NCBI GenBank assembly: GCA_028291545.1
Contig: JAQGHR010000004.1
Span: 62,001 to 126,000 of the forward strand
Origin: Planctomycetota bacterium
Lineage (GTDB): Bacteria; Planctomycetota; Planctomycetia; Isosphaerales; Isosphaeraceae
DNA: 64,000 nt
Reading direction: 5' to 3'
Each line of letters starts with the position of its first letter. Position 1 is the stretch's first letter. A model generated the notes under the pieces. The model was given only the letters and a program-made list of their open reading frames with translations, was not told where the DNA came from and did no database searches. Of this stretch, positions 28,102 through 36,665 are shown piece after piece. Made by a program: the position numbers and the translations under genes.

Positions 28102-30531
28102 ATGACCGCAGGCGTCCTGATCGTCTCGATCCTCGCGATCGCCCTTCCCGCCGACGACTCCTCGATGAAGATCGACGCGAACAAGGTCGTGAATCGGATT
28201 TCTCCTCTCATGTACGGCTCGTGCATCGAGGACGTCAATCACGAGATCTACGGCGGACTCTATGCGCAGATGATCTTCGGCGAGAGCTTCGAAGAACCCC
28301 CGAGATCGATCGGCCCCGCCGGCTGGACAGCCTACGGAGGTCAGTGGAAGGCCGACGCGAGCCTTCTGTCTGTCGCGTCCGATTTCGGCGCGAAGATCGT
28401 CCGCGATGGCGGGATCATCACCGACGCAACCGTGTCTTGCGACGTCAGGCTGACGGACGACCGGGGCGACAACGCGGGGTTGATCCTGCGCGTGAACGAT
28501 CCCCGGCCGGGTGCGGATTCCTGGATTGGATACGAGATCAGCATCTCCGCGAAACATCAATTCGTCCTGCTGGGCCGCCATAAGAATAACTTCACGCTCT
28601 TGAAAACCCAGAAGGCCGACATCACGCCCGGTCGGTGGTATCGGCTCTCCGCCAGGATGAAGGGCGCCGAGATCCAGATTCATCTGGACGACGCGAAGGA
28701 ACCCGTCATCACGTTCAGCGATGATGCAAACGCGATCACCTCGGGGCGGGTCGGCCTGCGAACATGGGGCTCGAATGCCGAGTACCGCAATCTCGTGATC
28801 GAGAAGGCCGATGGCAAGACCGCAGACGCGTTCGCCCCTCGGACCGGCCCGGGGTTTGAGCGACATCTGAGCGGAATGTGGGACGTGATCCGGACCGGTG
28901 ACGCCGTCCCGGAACTCGCCTGGGACGAAGATCGACCGTACAACACCGCCCATTCTCAGCGAATCGAGCGGCGCGGCGAGTCGGGGACCGTTGGAATTGC
29001 GAACCGTGGATTGAATCGCTGGGGCCTCAACTTTCGAGCGGGACACGCCTACGCTGGCCGCCTTTTTCTGCGACAGGAAGGCTATCAAGGCGCAGTCACC
29101 GTTGCCCTTCAGAGTGCCGACGGCCGGCGGACCTACGCCTCTCAGACGCTTGAGGAGCTCGACAAGGACTGGACTCTTCACGAATTCGCGTTGACGCCCG
29201 ACGCGACCGACTCGAACGCTCGTTTTGCCGTGTGGATTGACCGACCCGGCAAGGTGTGGGTGGATCAGGTGTTTCTGTCCGGCACCGGCGAAGAACTCTT
29301 CGCTGGCCTGCCGTTCCGCGGCGACATCGCGCGGTCCCTGCAGCAACAAGGCCTCACGCTCCTCCGCTACGGCGGGTCGATGGTCAATGCGCCCGAATAT
29401 CGCTGGAAAACGATGATCGGGGACCGTGACAAGAGGCCCCAATACAAAGGCTGGTGGTATTCGCAATCCACCAACGGATTCGGGATCGAGGAGTTCGTTC
29501 AATTCTGCCGGGCCGCGGGCTTCGAGGCCGTCGTCTCCATCAACATCGAGGAAACGCCCCAGGATGCGGCGGATCTCGTGGAGTATTTCAACGGCCCGGC
29601 AACGAGCGAGTGGGGACGCAAACGGGCTGCGAACGGTCACCCCGCTCCATACGCGCTCAAGTACCTTCAGATCGGCAATGAGGAGACGACCAACGCCCAT
29701 TACATCGAACGGTTCAAGCTGCTTTACGAGGCCATGCGACCGCGAGACGAATCCGTCCAGTACATCATCGGGGCCTGGTGGGAGCCCGATAACCCGATCT
29801 CGAAACGCATCGTGCAGGAACTCAGCGGCAAGGCATCGCTATGGGATGTCCACGTCGGCGGCGACGATCCGCGCGAGGGAGCGAAAGTTGATGCCTTGTT
29901 CACGCGAATGAGGAAGCTCTACGAGGACTGGTCCCCGGGGACGACCCTCAAGGCCTGCGTTCTGGAGGAGAATGGAGGCCGGCACAACATTCAGCGAGCG
30001 CTCGGGCACGCCGGGGTCCTCAACGCGACACAGCGGCACGGCGATTTCGTCCTGATCGACTGCCCGGCGAATTGCCTCCAGCCCTGGAAGCAAAACGATA
30101 ACGATTGGGACCAGGGCCAGCTTTTTTTCACGAGCAGTCAGGTCTGGGGGATGCCTCCCTACTACGCCCAGCAGATGGCCGCCTCATCGCATCAGCCCCT
30201 GCGAATTGCTTCGAGCGTGAAGAGCCCCGGTAACGACCTGGATCTGACCGCGACGCGCGATGAAGCCGGCAAGACGCTCATCCTCAAAGTGGTCAATGTG
30301 GGCGAGGCGTCCCACCGAACCGAAATCACGGTTGAGGGTGGTGGGACGATGGCTCGAAAGGCAAACGTGCTGACGCTGTCAGGAAATCTCAACGACATCA
30401 ACACGCCCGAGGCACCCGACCGGATTCGATCGCTTTCGACGCAACTGGAGGTCACGGGCGACCGGTTCTCGTACGAGTTCGCTGCCAGGTCCTACACCAT
30501 CCTTCGCATCCCGATCGTTCGGGCCGATTGA
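28102..30531 (+). CDS. Exported GH51-type alpha-L-arabinofuranosidase with inserted lectin-like domain
   Basis: An 809-aa enzyme with a signal peptide (1-17). The GH51 start is visible at KVVNRISPLMYGSCIEDVNHEIYGGLYAQMI, but residues about 75-245 are an inserted jelly-roll domain of 3-keto-disaccharide-hydrolase/LamG type (FILLGRHKNNF-like pattern and GRVGLRTWGSNAEYRNL at its end). A second carbohydrate-binding module occupies about 285-395. The catalytic barrel follows, with acid/base E527 in QIGNEETTNA and a nucleophile in CVLEENGGRHN (E622 or E623; the usual motif is SEYG or similar). The likely substrate is arabinofuranosyl side chains. It is strongly preceded by AAGGA at 28090. Confidence 0.82.
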   Translation: MTAGVLIVSILAIALPADDSSMKIDANKVVNRISPLMYGSCIEDVNHEIYGGLYAQMIFGESFEEPPRSIGPAGWTAYGGQWKADASLLSVASDFGAKIVRDGGIITDATVSCDVRLTDDRGDNAGLILRVNDPRPGADSWIGYEISISAKHQFVLLGRHKNNFTLLKTQKADITPGRWYRLSARMKGAEIQIHLDDAKEPVITFSDDANAITSGRVGLRTWGSNAEYRNLVIEKADGKTADAFAPRTGPGFERHLSGMWDVIRTGDAVPELAWDEDRPYNTAHSQRIERRGESGTVGIANRGLNRWGLNFRAGHAYAGRLFLRQEGYQGAVTVALQSADGRRTYASQTLEELDKDWTLHEFALTPDATDSNARFAVWIDRPGKVWVDQVFLSGTGEELFAGLPFRGDIARSLQQQGLTLLRYGGSMVNAPEYRWKTMIGDRDKRPQYKGWWYSQSTNGFGIEEFVQFCRAAGFEAVVSINIEETPQDAADLVEYFNGPATSEWGRKRAANGHPAPYALKYLQIGNEETTNAHYIERFKLLYEAMRPRDESVQYIIGAWWEPDNPISKRIVQELSGKASLWDVHVGGDDPREGAKVDALFTRMRKLYEDWSPGTTLKACVLEENGGRHNIQRALGHAGVLNATQRHGDFVLIDCPANCLQPWKQNDNDWDQGQLFFTSSQVWGMPPYYAQQMAASSHQPLRIASSVKSPGNDLDLTATRDEAGKTLILKVVNVGEASHRTEITVEGGGTMARKANVLTLSGNLNDINTPEAPDRIRSLSTQLEVTGDRFSYEFAARSYTILRIPIVRAD

Positions 30532-30642
30532 GAAAACCACGGCAGTGCCGGGTTGTTCCGAGGCTCGCGGTCGAGTAGCCTCGCCTCGAACGAGGATGCG
30601 GCTGGATGGACCAGGGCAGACTCTCAAACGAGGATTCCGACC

Positions 30643-31962
30643 ATGACGACTCCCGGAATGAACCGTCGCGAGGCGTTGAAGCGTCTCGCGGCGGCCAGCA
30701 TCGCCGTCCCGTTCGCCTTTCGCGCCCACGCCGCGGCACCCAGCGAAACGCTCTACCATGCCAGTTTCGGCGCGGCCGGGATGGCGGGGGCTGACCTCGG
30801 CTCCATCACCGCCAGCCCTCACGTCAAGCTCGTGGCCGTCGCGGACGTGGACCTCCGAAATACCGCCGACCTCGTGAAGCGTTTCCCCGGCATTCACGTC
30901 TATCAGGACTGGCGCGAATTGCTCGATAAGGAGAAGAAGCTCGATTCCGTGAACGTCTCCACTCCCGACTTCATGCATGCGCCGATCACCATGCGTGCCA
31001 TGCAACGAGGTCTCCACGTCTACACCCAGAAGCCGCTCACGCAGACGGTGTATGAGGCCCGGCAATTGACGAAGGCGGCCAAGGAGAAGGGGCTGGTCAC
31101 CCAGATGGGCATCCAGATTCACTCGCACCCCGTTCACAAGGCCGTCGTGGCGACCATCCAGGACGGGGCGATCGGCAAGGTCAAGGAAGTTCATAGCTGG
31201 AGCGGCAAACACTGGGGGGATAAGGCCCCTCGTCCCGATCGAACCGACCCGATCCCCCAAGGTCTGAACTGGGATGCCTGGCTTGGGGTCGCGGCCGAGC
31301 GCCCGTTTATCGCGGGCTATTACCATCCGGGCGAGTGGCGGAAGCGTCTGGATTTCGGCACCGGCACATTCGGTGACATGGGTTGTCACATCCTTGACCC
31401 GGTCTTCGGCTCGCTCGCCCTGACGGCCCCCACCTCCGTCAGGTCCGTCGGCGGTGCGCCCAACGCCGATAGCTGGGGACTCGACTCCCAGGTCCGCTAC
31501 ATCTTCCCGTCCACGGCGTACACGGCCGAGACGCTGACATTGCACTGGTACGACGGCGACAAACGGCCCCCCACAGAGGTCAAGGCGCTGATCGGCGAAC
31601 GACCGCTGAGCGATCAGGGCTCCATTTACATCGGCGAGAAGGGCGTCCTCTACTCCCCTTACATCGATGCACCGGTCCTGCTTCCGGCCGACAAGTTCAC
31701 TGATTACAAACGGCCGACTCCCGGCGGCGACGATCACTATCTCCAGTTCGTCGAGGCTTGCCGTGGGAACGGAAAAACCTCCGCGCCGTTCTCCTATGCC
31801 GGCCCGATGACCGAGTCGATCTTGCTCGGCACGCTGGCCACGCGGTTCCCCATGACGACCCTCGATTGGAACGCGGCCGACATGAAGGTGACGAACGTCG
31901 CCGAAGCCAACGCGTTCGTGCGCAAGCGATATCGCGCGGGCTGGGAAGTCGAGGGCTTGTAA
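30643..31962 (+). CDS. Gfo/Idh/MocA family oxidoreductase, copy 2
   Basis: A 439-aa oxidoreductase with a twin-arginine leader (MNRREALKRLAAAS, export signal ending near AHAAA). The N-terminal Rossmann portion contains VKLVAVADVDLRN, the catalytic stretch YTQKPLTQTVYEARQL has Q in place of the usual E in EKP, and the DMGCHILDPVFG block carries the His. ATG 30643 follows ACGAGGA. This copy differs strongly from the minus-strand homologue (23.9 kb). A hairpin follows the gene. It probably oxidises or reduces a sugar in the periplasm. Confidence 0.9.
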   Translation: MTTPGMNRREALKRLAAASIAVPFAFRAHAAAPSETLYHASFGAAGMAGADLGSITASPHVKLVAVADVDLRNTADLVKRFPGIHVYQDWRELLDKEKKLDSVNVSTPDFMHAPITMRAMQRGLHVYTQKPLTQTVYEARQLTKAAKEKGLVTQMGIQIHSHPVHKAVVATIQDGAIGKVKEVHSWSGKHWGDKAPRPDRTDPIPQGLNWDAWLGVAAERPFIAGYYHPGEWRKRLDFGTGTFGDMGCHILDPVFGSLALTAPTSVRSVGGAPNADSWGLDSQVRYIFPSTAYTAETLTLHWYDGDKRPPTEVKALIGERPLSDQGSIYIGEKGVLYSPYIDAPVLLPADKFTDYKRPTPGGDDHYLQFVEACRGNGKTSAPFSYAGPMTESILLGTLATRFPMTTLDWNAADMKVTNVAEANAFVRKRYRAGWEVEGL

Positions 31963-31971
31963 CGATTCGTC

Positions 31972-32000
31972 GGGTGGGTCGCGGACTCGTCGACCCACCC
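31972..32000 (+). terminator. Hairpin after the second Gfo/Idh/MocA gene
   Basis: A perfect 9-bp stem (GGGTGGGTC at 31972-31980 with GACCCACCC at 31992-32000) and 11-nt loop, 9 bp after the stop codon. It is followed by a pyrimidine-rich CTTCTTACTT but no uninterrupted T-run, so it could end transcription or only attenuate it before the enolase gene. Confidence 0.55.
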
Positions 32001-32081
32001 CTTCTTACTTGGCAGAGGGACCGCGCCGGAACACCGGCGAGCGAACGGTCCCGTGAAATTACCGAGATCCGAGGGCGCCGC

Positions 32082-33215
32082 GTGAAGATTGCTTCCGTCG
32101 AAATCTACCCCCTGACCGGCGCGACCGTCGACGGCGGATGGCCGCAGGGTCACGAGCCGCAAGAGAACCTGCATACCTTGCTGATTGTCCGGACCGATTC
32201 GGGCCTGTCAGGGTTTGGCAGCAGCTTCACCTCCGGCAAGCTCGTGGTCGGGGCCGTCGAGTTGCTCTGGCCGCTATTGAAGGGTGAATCGGCCGTCGAG
32301 CCCGAGCGTGTTTCCGAGACCCTCCGGCAGTCGAGCTTCTGGCAAGGTCGCGGCGGATCGGTCGAACACGCGATTAGTGGCATCGACATCGCACTCTGGG
32401 ATCTGCTGGGAAAGGCCTGTCGTCAACCGACCTCTCGCTTACTGGGCGGCGACTATCGCCACACCATCAAGCCCTACGGTTCCATCCTCTTCGACGAGCC
32501 CGATGCCCTGCGACGAACGCTCCTGAGTGTGGTCGATCGAGGTTTCGCCGCGATCAAGATGGGCTGGCGTCCGTTCGGGAGACGCGATCGGAAGTTCGAT
32601 GAGTTGCTTGTACGCACCGCCCGCCAGGCCGTTGGCGACACCGTGGAGCTCATGGTTGATGCCGGCGGTAGCGAGCAATTCTGGCCTCACGGGACCAACT
32701 GGGCCAGGAACACCGCGAGGATGCTCGCCGATTACGGCATCACCTGGTTCGAGGAGCCCCTGCCTCCCGATGACCTCGCCGGCTATGTCGAGTTGACGAG
32801 AATCTCTCCGGTTCCGATCGCAGGCGGGGAAGTTCTCACGCGTCGCCAGTCATTCCGGCCCTGGATTGAGCAACGGGCCGTGGACATTTTGCAGCCGGAT
32901 TGCACGAAAAATGGAGGCCTGAGCGAGTCACGCCGGATTGCCTGGCTCGCCGCCGAACACAACGTGCAAGTGGTCCCCCACGGCTGGAACACCGCGATCG
33001 GCCTCGCCGCAGATCTCCAGTTCTCCGCGTCAATCCCGGTCGCCCGCTACGTTGAGTATCTCACGCCATGTGCGTATATCGATGAGATCCTCACGGAACC
33101 GTTTCGCCTCGATGGTGACGGCCTGTTGACGATCCCGAGCGGGCCTGGATTGGGCGTCGAGATCGATCCCGAGAAGCTGAAACGGTTCTGTCCAAACCCG
33201 ATCTTGTTCCGTTGA
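32082..33215 (+). CDS. Enolase-superfamily acid-sugar dehydratase (mandelate racemase-like)
   Basis: A 377-aa protein with the capping domain (about 1-120) and barrel of the mandelate racemase group. The metal ligands are D in LMVDAGGS, E in TWFEEPLPP and E in AGGEVLT. Catalytic residues are K in FAAIKMGWR and the D/H dyad in ILQPDCTKNGG and VVPHGWNT. The pattern is that of sugar-acid dehydratases, which remove water from aldonates to give 2-keto-3-deoxy acids; the product would suit the KDG kinase at 20.4 kb. The GTG at 32082 fits the conserved IASVEIYPLTG start; nothing sensible is upstream. Substrate not resolved. Confidence 0.85.
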   Translation: MKIASVEIYPLTGATVDGGWPQGHEPQENLHTLLIVRTDSGLSGFGSSFTSGKLVVGAVELLWPLLKGESAVEPERVSETLRQSSFWQGRGGSVEHAISGIDIALWDLLGKACRQPTSRLLGGDYRHTIKPYGSILFDEPDALRRTLLSVVDRGFAAIKMGWRPFGRRDRKFDELLVRTARQAVGDTVELMVDAGGSEQFWPHGTNWARNTARMLADYGITWFEEPLPPDDLAGYVELTRISPVPIAGGEVLTRRQSFRPWIEQRAVDILQPDCTKNGGLSESRRIAWLAAEHNVQVVPHGWNTAIGLAADLQFSASIPVARYVEYLTPCAYIDEILTEPFRLDGDGLLTIPSGPGLGVEIDPEKLKRFCPNPILFR

Positions 33216-33233
33216 TCTCCGAGGAATCACGAC

Positions 33234-34268
33234 ATGCCTCGTGAAGTCGTTCAGCCGGATGGTCTCGACCTCGATACACCGGGGCGCCGCGATTACTGGG
33301 TGGCGCTCGAACACGGCACCATGTGGGGAACCCACCTCATCCCGGTCACGGTCTTCGTCGGTAATCAGGCGAAACCCGGCCGAGGACTTGTGGCGTTTGG
33401 ATCGACGCACGGGAATGAGTACGAAGGCCCGGCGGCGATCAAGAATCTCATGGAGGAGATCTCCGCCGACGAGGTTCTCGGTCGGATCATCCTCATCCCC
33501 GTGCTGAATCCCGAGGCATTTCGCACCGGGACTCGCGACACGGTCGGTGCCGACGGGGTCAACCTGAACCGGGCGTTCGTCGAGGGCGCGGGTCGGCAAC
33601 CGGGGATGACGGGCATCACGCATCGGATCGCGGATTTCGTCCGGGACTTCGTCTGGCCCCACGTCCACGTCGTGCTCGACCTGCACTCGGGTGGCCAGCA
33701 GATCCGCTTCGACCTGTGCGCCAGCTTTCACCCGATCGACGACCCGGAACTGGCCACGGCGACCGCCGAAACCGCTCGATGGTTCGGCACGCCGTTGGTC
33801 ATGATCTATCAAAATCGGACCCCGGGTTTGCTCACGAGCGAAGCCGAGCGCCTGGGGAAGATCACCGTGGGAACCGAACTGGGCTGGGGTGAGGCCGTGC
33901 TGTCCGAAGGCGTGCGATACGGCCGTCAGGGAGTTCTTGCGGCGGCAATTCACCACAAGCAACTTCGCGGCAAGATTCAGCCGATCGGCCATCATGCGGC
34001 GGGCACGCAGAAGTGCGCTGCGATTGTCGATTTCGATTGCTACGTTCCGGCCCCGTTCGACGGCCATTACGAAGAGGTTCTTCTCTGCGGGAATCGCGTT
34101 CGTCGCGGCGACTTGGTGGGTCGGTTGCATGACTTCCAGCGGATCGACGAGCGGCCCTGGCCCGTGGTCGCCTCGATCGATGGAGTTGTCGTCGGCCAGG
34201 CGTGGGGCGCCCGAGTACGACAGGGACAGTTTATTCTGTGTGTCGGGGTAGAGCAGACCCTGTCATGA
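33234..34268 (+). CDS. AstE/AspA-type (M14) deacylase
   Basis: A 344-aa zinc carboxypeptidase-like deacylase. The zinc ligands are H59 and E62 in STHGNEYEGP and H151 in VLDLHSGGQQ. The length and the C-terminal beta-domain ending resemble succinylglutamate desuccinylase/aspartoacylase and the ectoine-type N-acetyl-diaminobutyrate deacetylase branch. Such enzymes hydrolyse N-acyl groups from amino acids. GAGGAA is 8 bp before the ATG. In this cluster it lies between a sugar-acid dehydratase and a creatininase-like hydrolase, hinting that the degraded compound carries an amide or N-acyl group (inference). Cytoplasmic. Confidence 0.83.
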   Translation: MPREVVQPDGLDLDTPGRRDYWVALEHGTMWGTHLIPVTVFVGNQAKPGRGLVAFGSTHGNEYEGPAAIKNLMEEISADEVLGRIILIPVLNPEAFRTGTRDTVGADGVNLNRAFVEGAGRQPGMTGITHRIADFVRDFVWPHVHVVLDLHSGGQQIRFDLCASFHPIDDPELATATAETARWFGTPLVMIYQNRTPGLLTSEAERLGKITVGTELGWGEAVLSEGVRYGRQGVLAAAIHHKQLRGKIQPIGHHAAGTQKCAAIVDFDCYVPAPFDGHYEEVLLCGNRVRRGDLVGRLHDFQRIDERPWPVVASIDGVVVGQAWGARVRQGQFILCVGVEQTLS

Positions 34269-34305
34269 AAAACGCCCAGGGACCGACCTTTTTCAGGAAT
34301 TTCCC

Positions 34306-35130
34306 ATGTCTCGCGCCGCAACCGAGTACCGCTACAATCGCCTGACCTGGCCCGAGATGAACGACGCGATTGCCGCGCAGAAGCTCATCATCCTGCCGAC
34401 CGGCTCGACGGAGCAGCACGGCCACCATCTTCCGATTGATGTCGATGAGTTTTTGTGTGAATCCGTCTGCCTGGAGGTCGGTCGCCGCATCCCGGACAAG
34501 GTGCTCGTGCTGCCTCCGGTCTCCTATGGCCTGAATCGGCACCACATCGACTTCCCCGGAACGATCCACATCGAGCCGGACGTGTTCATCGCGTTCTGTC
34601 TGAATATTACCAAGAGTGTGGCCTATCACGGGTTCCAGAAGATCCTGATCGTCAACGGGCACGGCTCGAACGCGCCGATGATCGACCTGGTGGCACGAAA
34701 GACCGTGCTGGAGACGAAGTCGCTCTGCTTCGCGACCACGTATTTCTGGTTCCTGCGGGAGGCGTTCGAGAAGATCCGCGAATCGAAGGTGATCGCCCAC
34801 GCCGACGAGTTCGAGACCTCCCTGTATCTCCATCTGGCGCCCGACCGTGTCCAGATGGACAAGGCGGTCGAGGACAACGACCGTATGGGCAAGTACACCA
34901 GCAGCGACAGCACAGCGAATTACTTCGTCCGCTTCAACGACTACTGGGGCCGCTGGACCAGGACCGGCGTCCACGGCGACGCCACCAAGGGCACCGCCGA
35001 AAAAGGTGCAATCCTGTTCAACGCCGCCGTCGAGGGACTGGTCGGCCTGGTCGATGAACTCCGCGCCTGGCCGATCGAGGAAAGGGCGGACATGCACCGA
35101 GGTCCGGTCCAGTCACAAATTCGCTGGTGA
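34306..35130 (+). CDS. Creatininase-family amidohydrolase
   Basis: A 274-aa metal hydrolase (PF02633-like). The N-terminal LPTGSTEQHGHHLPIDVDEF contains the metal ligands E36, H38 and a D from the DVDEF run; NGHGSNAPMIDLVAR and HADEFETSLYLHLAP give the remaining His and Glu. Known members include creatininase, the riboflavin/F420 FAPy deformylase, mycofactocin MftE and IolN of Thermotoga inositol catabolism. No marker decides between them here. It is the last gene of the plus-strand cluster, 37 bp after the deacylase, and converges with the second DUF1501 gene 22 bp further on. Confidence 0.85.
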   Translation: MSRAATEYRYNRLTWPEMNDAIAAQKLIILPTGSTEQHGHHLPIDVDEFLCESVCLEVGRRIPDKVLVLPPVSYGLNRHHIDFPGTIHIEPDVFIAFCLNITKSVAYHGFQKILIVNGHGSNAPMIDLVARKTVLETKSLCFATTYFWFLREAFEKIRESKVIAHADEFETSLYLHLAPDRVQMDKAVEDNDRMGKYTSSDSTANYFVRFNDYWGRWTRTGVHGDATKGTAEKGAILFNAAVEGLVGLVDELRAWPIEERADMHRGPVQSQIRW

Positions 35131-35152
35131 TGGTCGTCGAGCACGCGCCAGC

Positions 35153-36604
35153 CTATGCGAGGATCTCCTTCACCACTTTGCCGAACACGTCCGTGAGCCG
35201 ATAGTCCCGGCCCTGGAATCGATAGGTCAGTTTGGTGTGGTCCAGCCCGAGCAGATGCAAGATCGTGGCCTGGAGATCGTGGACGTGGACGCCGTCTCGC
35301 GCGACGGAGAAGCCCAGTTCGTCGGACTCGCCGTGAGTGTATCCGCCCTTGACGCCGCCGCCGGCGAGGAACATGGAGTAGCAATCGGGGAAGTGATCGC
35401 GGCCGAGAACGGCGCTGGCGGCGGTGCGGCCCTCACGGAACGGGGTGCGCCCGAACTCACCGCTACAAATGATCAGTGTCTCGTCCAGCAAGCCGCGCGA
35501 CTTGAGATCCTTGATCAGCGCGGCGACTGGTCGATCCATCGTGGCACACTTCTTCGTCAGTCCGTCGGTCAACCCCTCGCCGGCTCCGGTGCCGTGGAAG
35601 TCCCAGCCCCAATCGAAGAGTTGGACGTAGCGAACGCCTTGCTCGACCAGGCGACGGGCCAACAGGCAATTGTTCGCGAAACTGGACGTGCCCGGTTGCG
35701 CGCCGTATGCCTCGATGAGATGCTTCGGCTCGCGGGAAATGTCCATGACCTCGGGAACCGAAGCCTGCATTCGGAACGCCAGTTCGTATTGCGCGATCCT
35801 CGTTGCGGTCTCGGGATCGCCCAGCTCTCGCGCCTGGATCTCGTTCAGGTCTCGGAGCGCGTCAAGGCTCTGACGCCGCATCGATCGATCCATCCCCGCC
35901 GGGTCGGACGCATAAAGGACGGGGTCGCCGGTCGAACGGCACTGGACTCCCTGGTAGACCGAGGGGAGGAAGCCGCTCCCGAACGACGCCTTGCCGCCAT
36001 TGGGCTGCACGCCGCTCGAAATCAGCACCACGAATCCGGGTAGATTCGCATTTTCCGTCCCCAGACCATAGGTCGCCCATGTCCCCATGGACGGCCGGCC
36101 CGATCGAGGCGAGCCGGTGTAAAGCAACAGCTCGGCCGGAGCATGGTTAAACTGGTCGGTATGCATCGAGCGGATGACGCACAAGTCGTCTGCGACGGAG
36201 TGCAGGTTGGGGATGGCGTCCGACAACCACACGCCGTTCTTGCCGTGCTGCTCGAATTTTCGAGGGGTGCCCAGCAGCTTGGGCGTGCCCGACGTGAACG
36301 CGAATCGCTTGCCCTTGATGAAGGCGTCCGGGCATTCCTGTCCCGTGCGCTTGACCAGTTCCGGCTTGTAGTCGTAGAGGTCCAGATGAGGGGGAGAACC
36401 GGTCAGGTGGAGGTAGATGATACGCTTCGCTTTCGGTGCGAAGTGCGAGAGTCTTGGCGCTAAGGGATCGACAACCTTTCCCGCGTCGGCCGGCGCGTCC
36501 TTGGCCAGCAAGGAGGCCAACGCCATCGCGCCGAGGCCCGCCTGGCTCTCCCGGAAGAAGTGCCGACGGGTCATGTCTTGGACGCGTTCAATTCGAGGGT
36601 CCAT
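35153..36604 (-). CDS. DUF1501 family Tat-exported protein, copy 2
   Basis: A 483-aa homologue of the copy at 12.8 kb. The Tat leader is TRRHFFRESQAGLG, and the core blocks IIYLHLTGSPPHLDLYDYKP, FNHAPAELLLYTG, LPSVYQGVQCRS and LFDWGWDFHGTG are all present. GGGAG precedes ATG 36604 at about 7 bp; an ATG 18 bp upstream (36622) lacks a ribosome site. It lies downstream of the PSD1 gene on the same strand, with a perfect hairpin in the 61-bp gap. Both copies thus have the same order, PSD1 then DUF1501. Confidence 0.9.
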   Translation of the reverse strand: MDPRIERVQDMTRRHFFRESQAGLGAMALASLLAKDAPADAGKVVDPLAPRLSHFAPKAKRIIYLHLTGSPPHLDLYDYKPELVKRTGQECPDAFIKGKRFAFTSGTPKLLGTPRKFEQHGKNGVWLSDAIPNLHSVADDLCVIRSMHTDQFNHAPAELLLYTGSPRSGRPSMGTWATYGLGTENANLPGFVVLISSGVQPNGGKASFGSGFLPSVYQGVQCRSTGDPVLYASDPAGMDRSMRRQSLDALRDLNEIQARELGDPETATRIAQYELAFRMQASVPEVMDISREPKHLIEAYGAQPGTSSFANNCLLARRLVEQGVRYVQLFDWGWDFHGTGAGEGLTDGLTKKCATMDRPVAALIKDLKSRGLLDETLIICSGEFGRTPFREGRTAASAVLGRDHFPDCYSMFLAGGGVKGGYTHGESDELGFSVARDGVHVHDLQATILHLLGLDHTKLTYRFQGRDYRLTDVFGKVVKEILA

Positions 36605-36628
36605 CGAGCGTTCTCCCGTCATCCTATC

Positions 36629-36660
36629 GGGCGGATCGCGAGTTCGTTCGCGATCCGCCC
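36629..36660 (-). promoter_or_regulatory. Intercistronic hairpin between PSD1 and DUF1501 genes
   Basis: A perfect 12-bp inverted repeat (36629-36640 and 36649-36660) with an 8-nt loop sits between the stop of the upstream PSD1 gene and the start of the DUF1501 gene. It is very GC-rich and lacks a T-tract, so it is more likely an mRNA-processing or attenuation element than a terminator. The other PSD1/DUF1501 pair (6-bp gap) has no such element. Confidence 0.6.
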
Positions 36661-36665
36661 AGATA

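Noticed and set aside
27145..29700. An open frame of 851 codons on the minus strand opposite the SDR and GH51 genes
   Set aside because: High-GC antisense frame with no domain, no ribosome site, and codon composition mirrored from well-supported plus-strand genes. Similar long antisense frames at 11880-13661, 30379-31998, 41295-42836 and 48231-49724 were rejected for the same reason.
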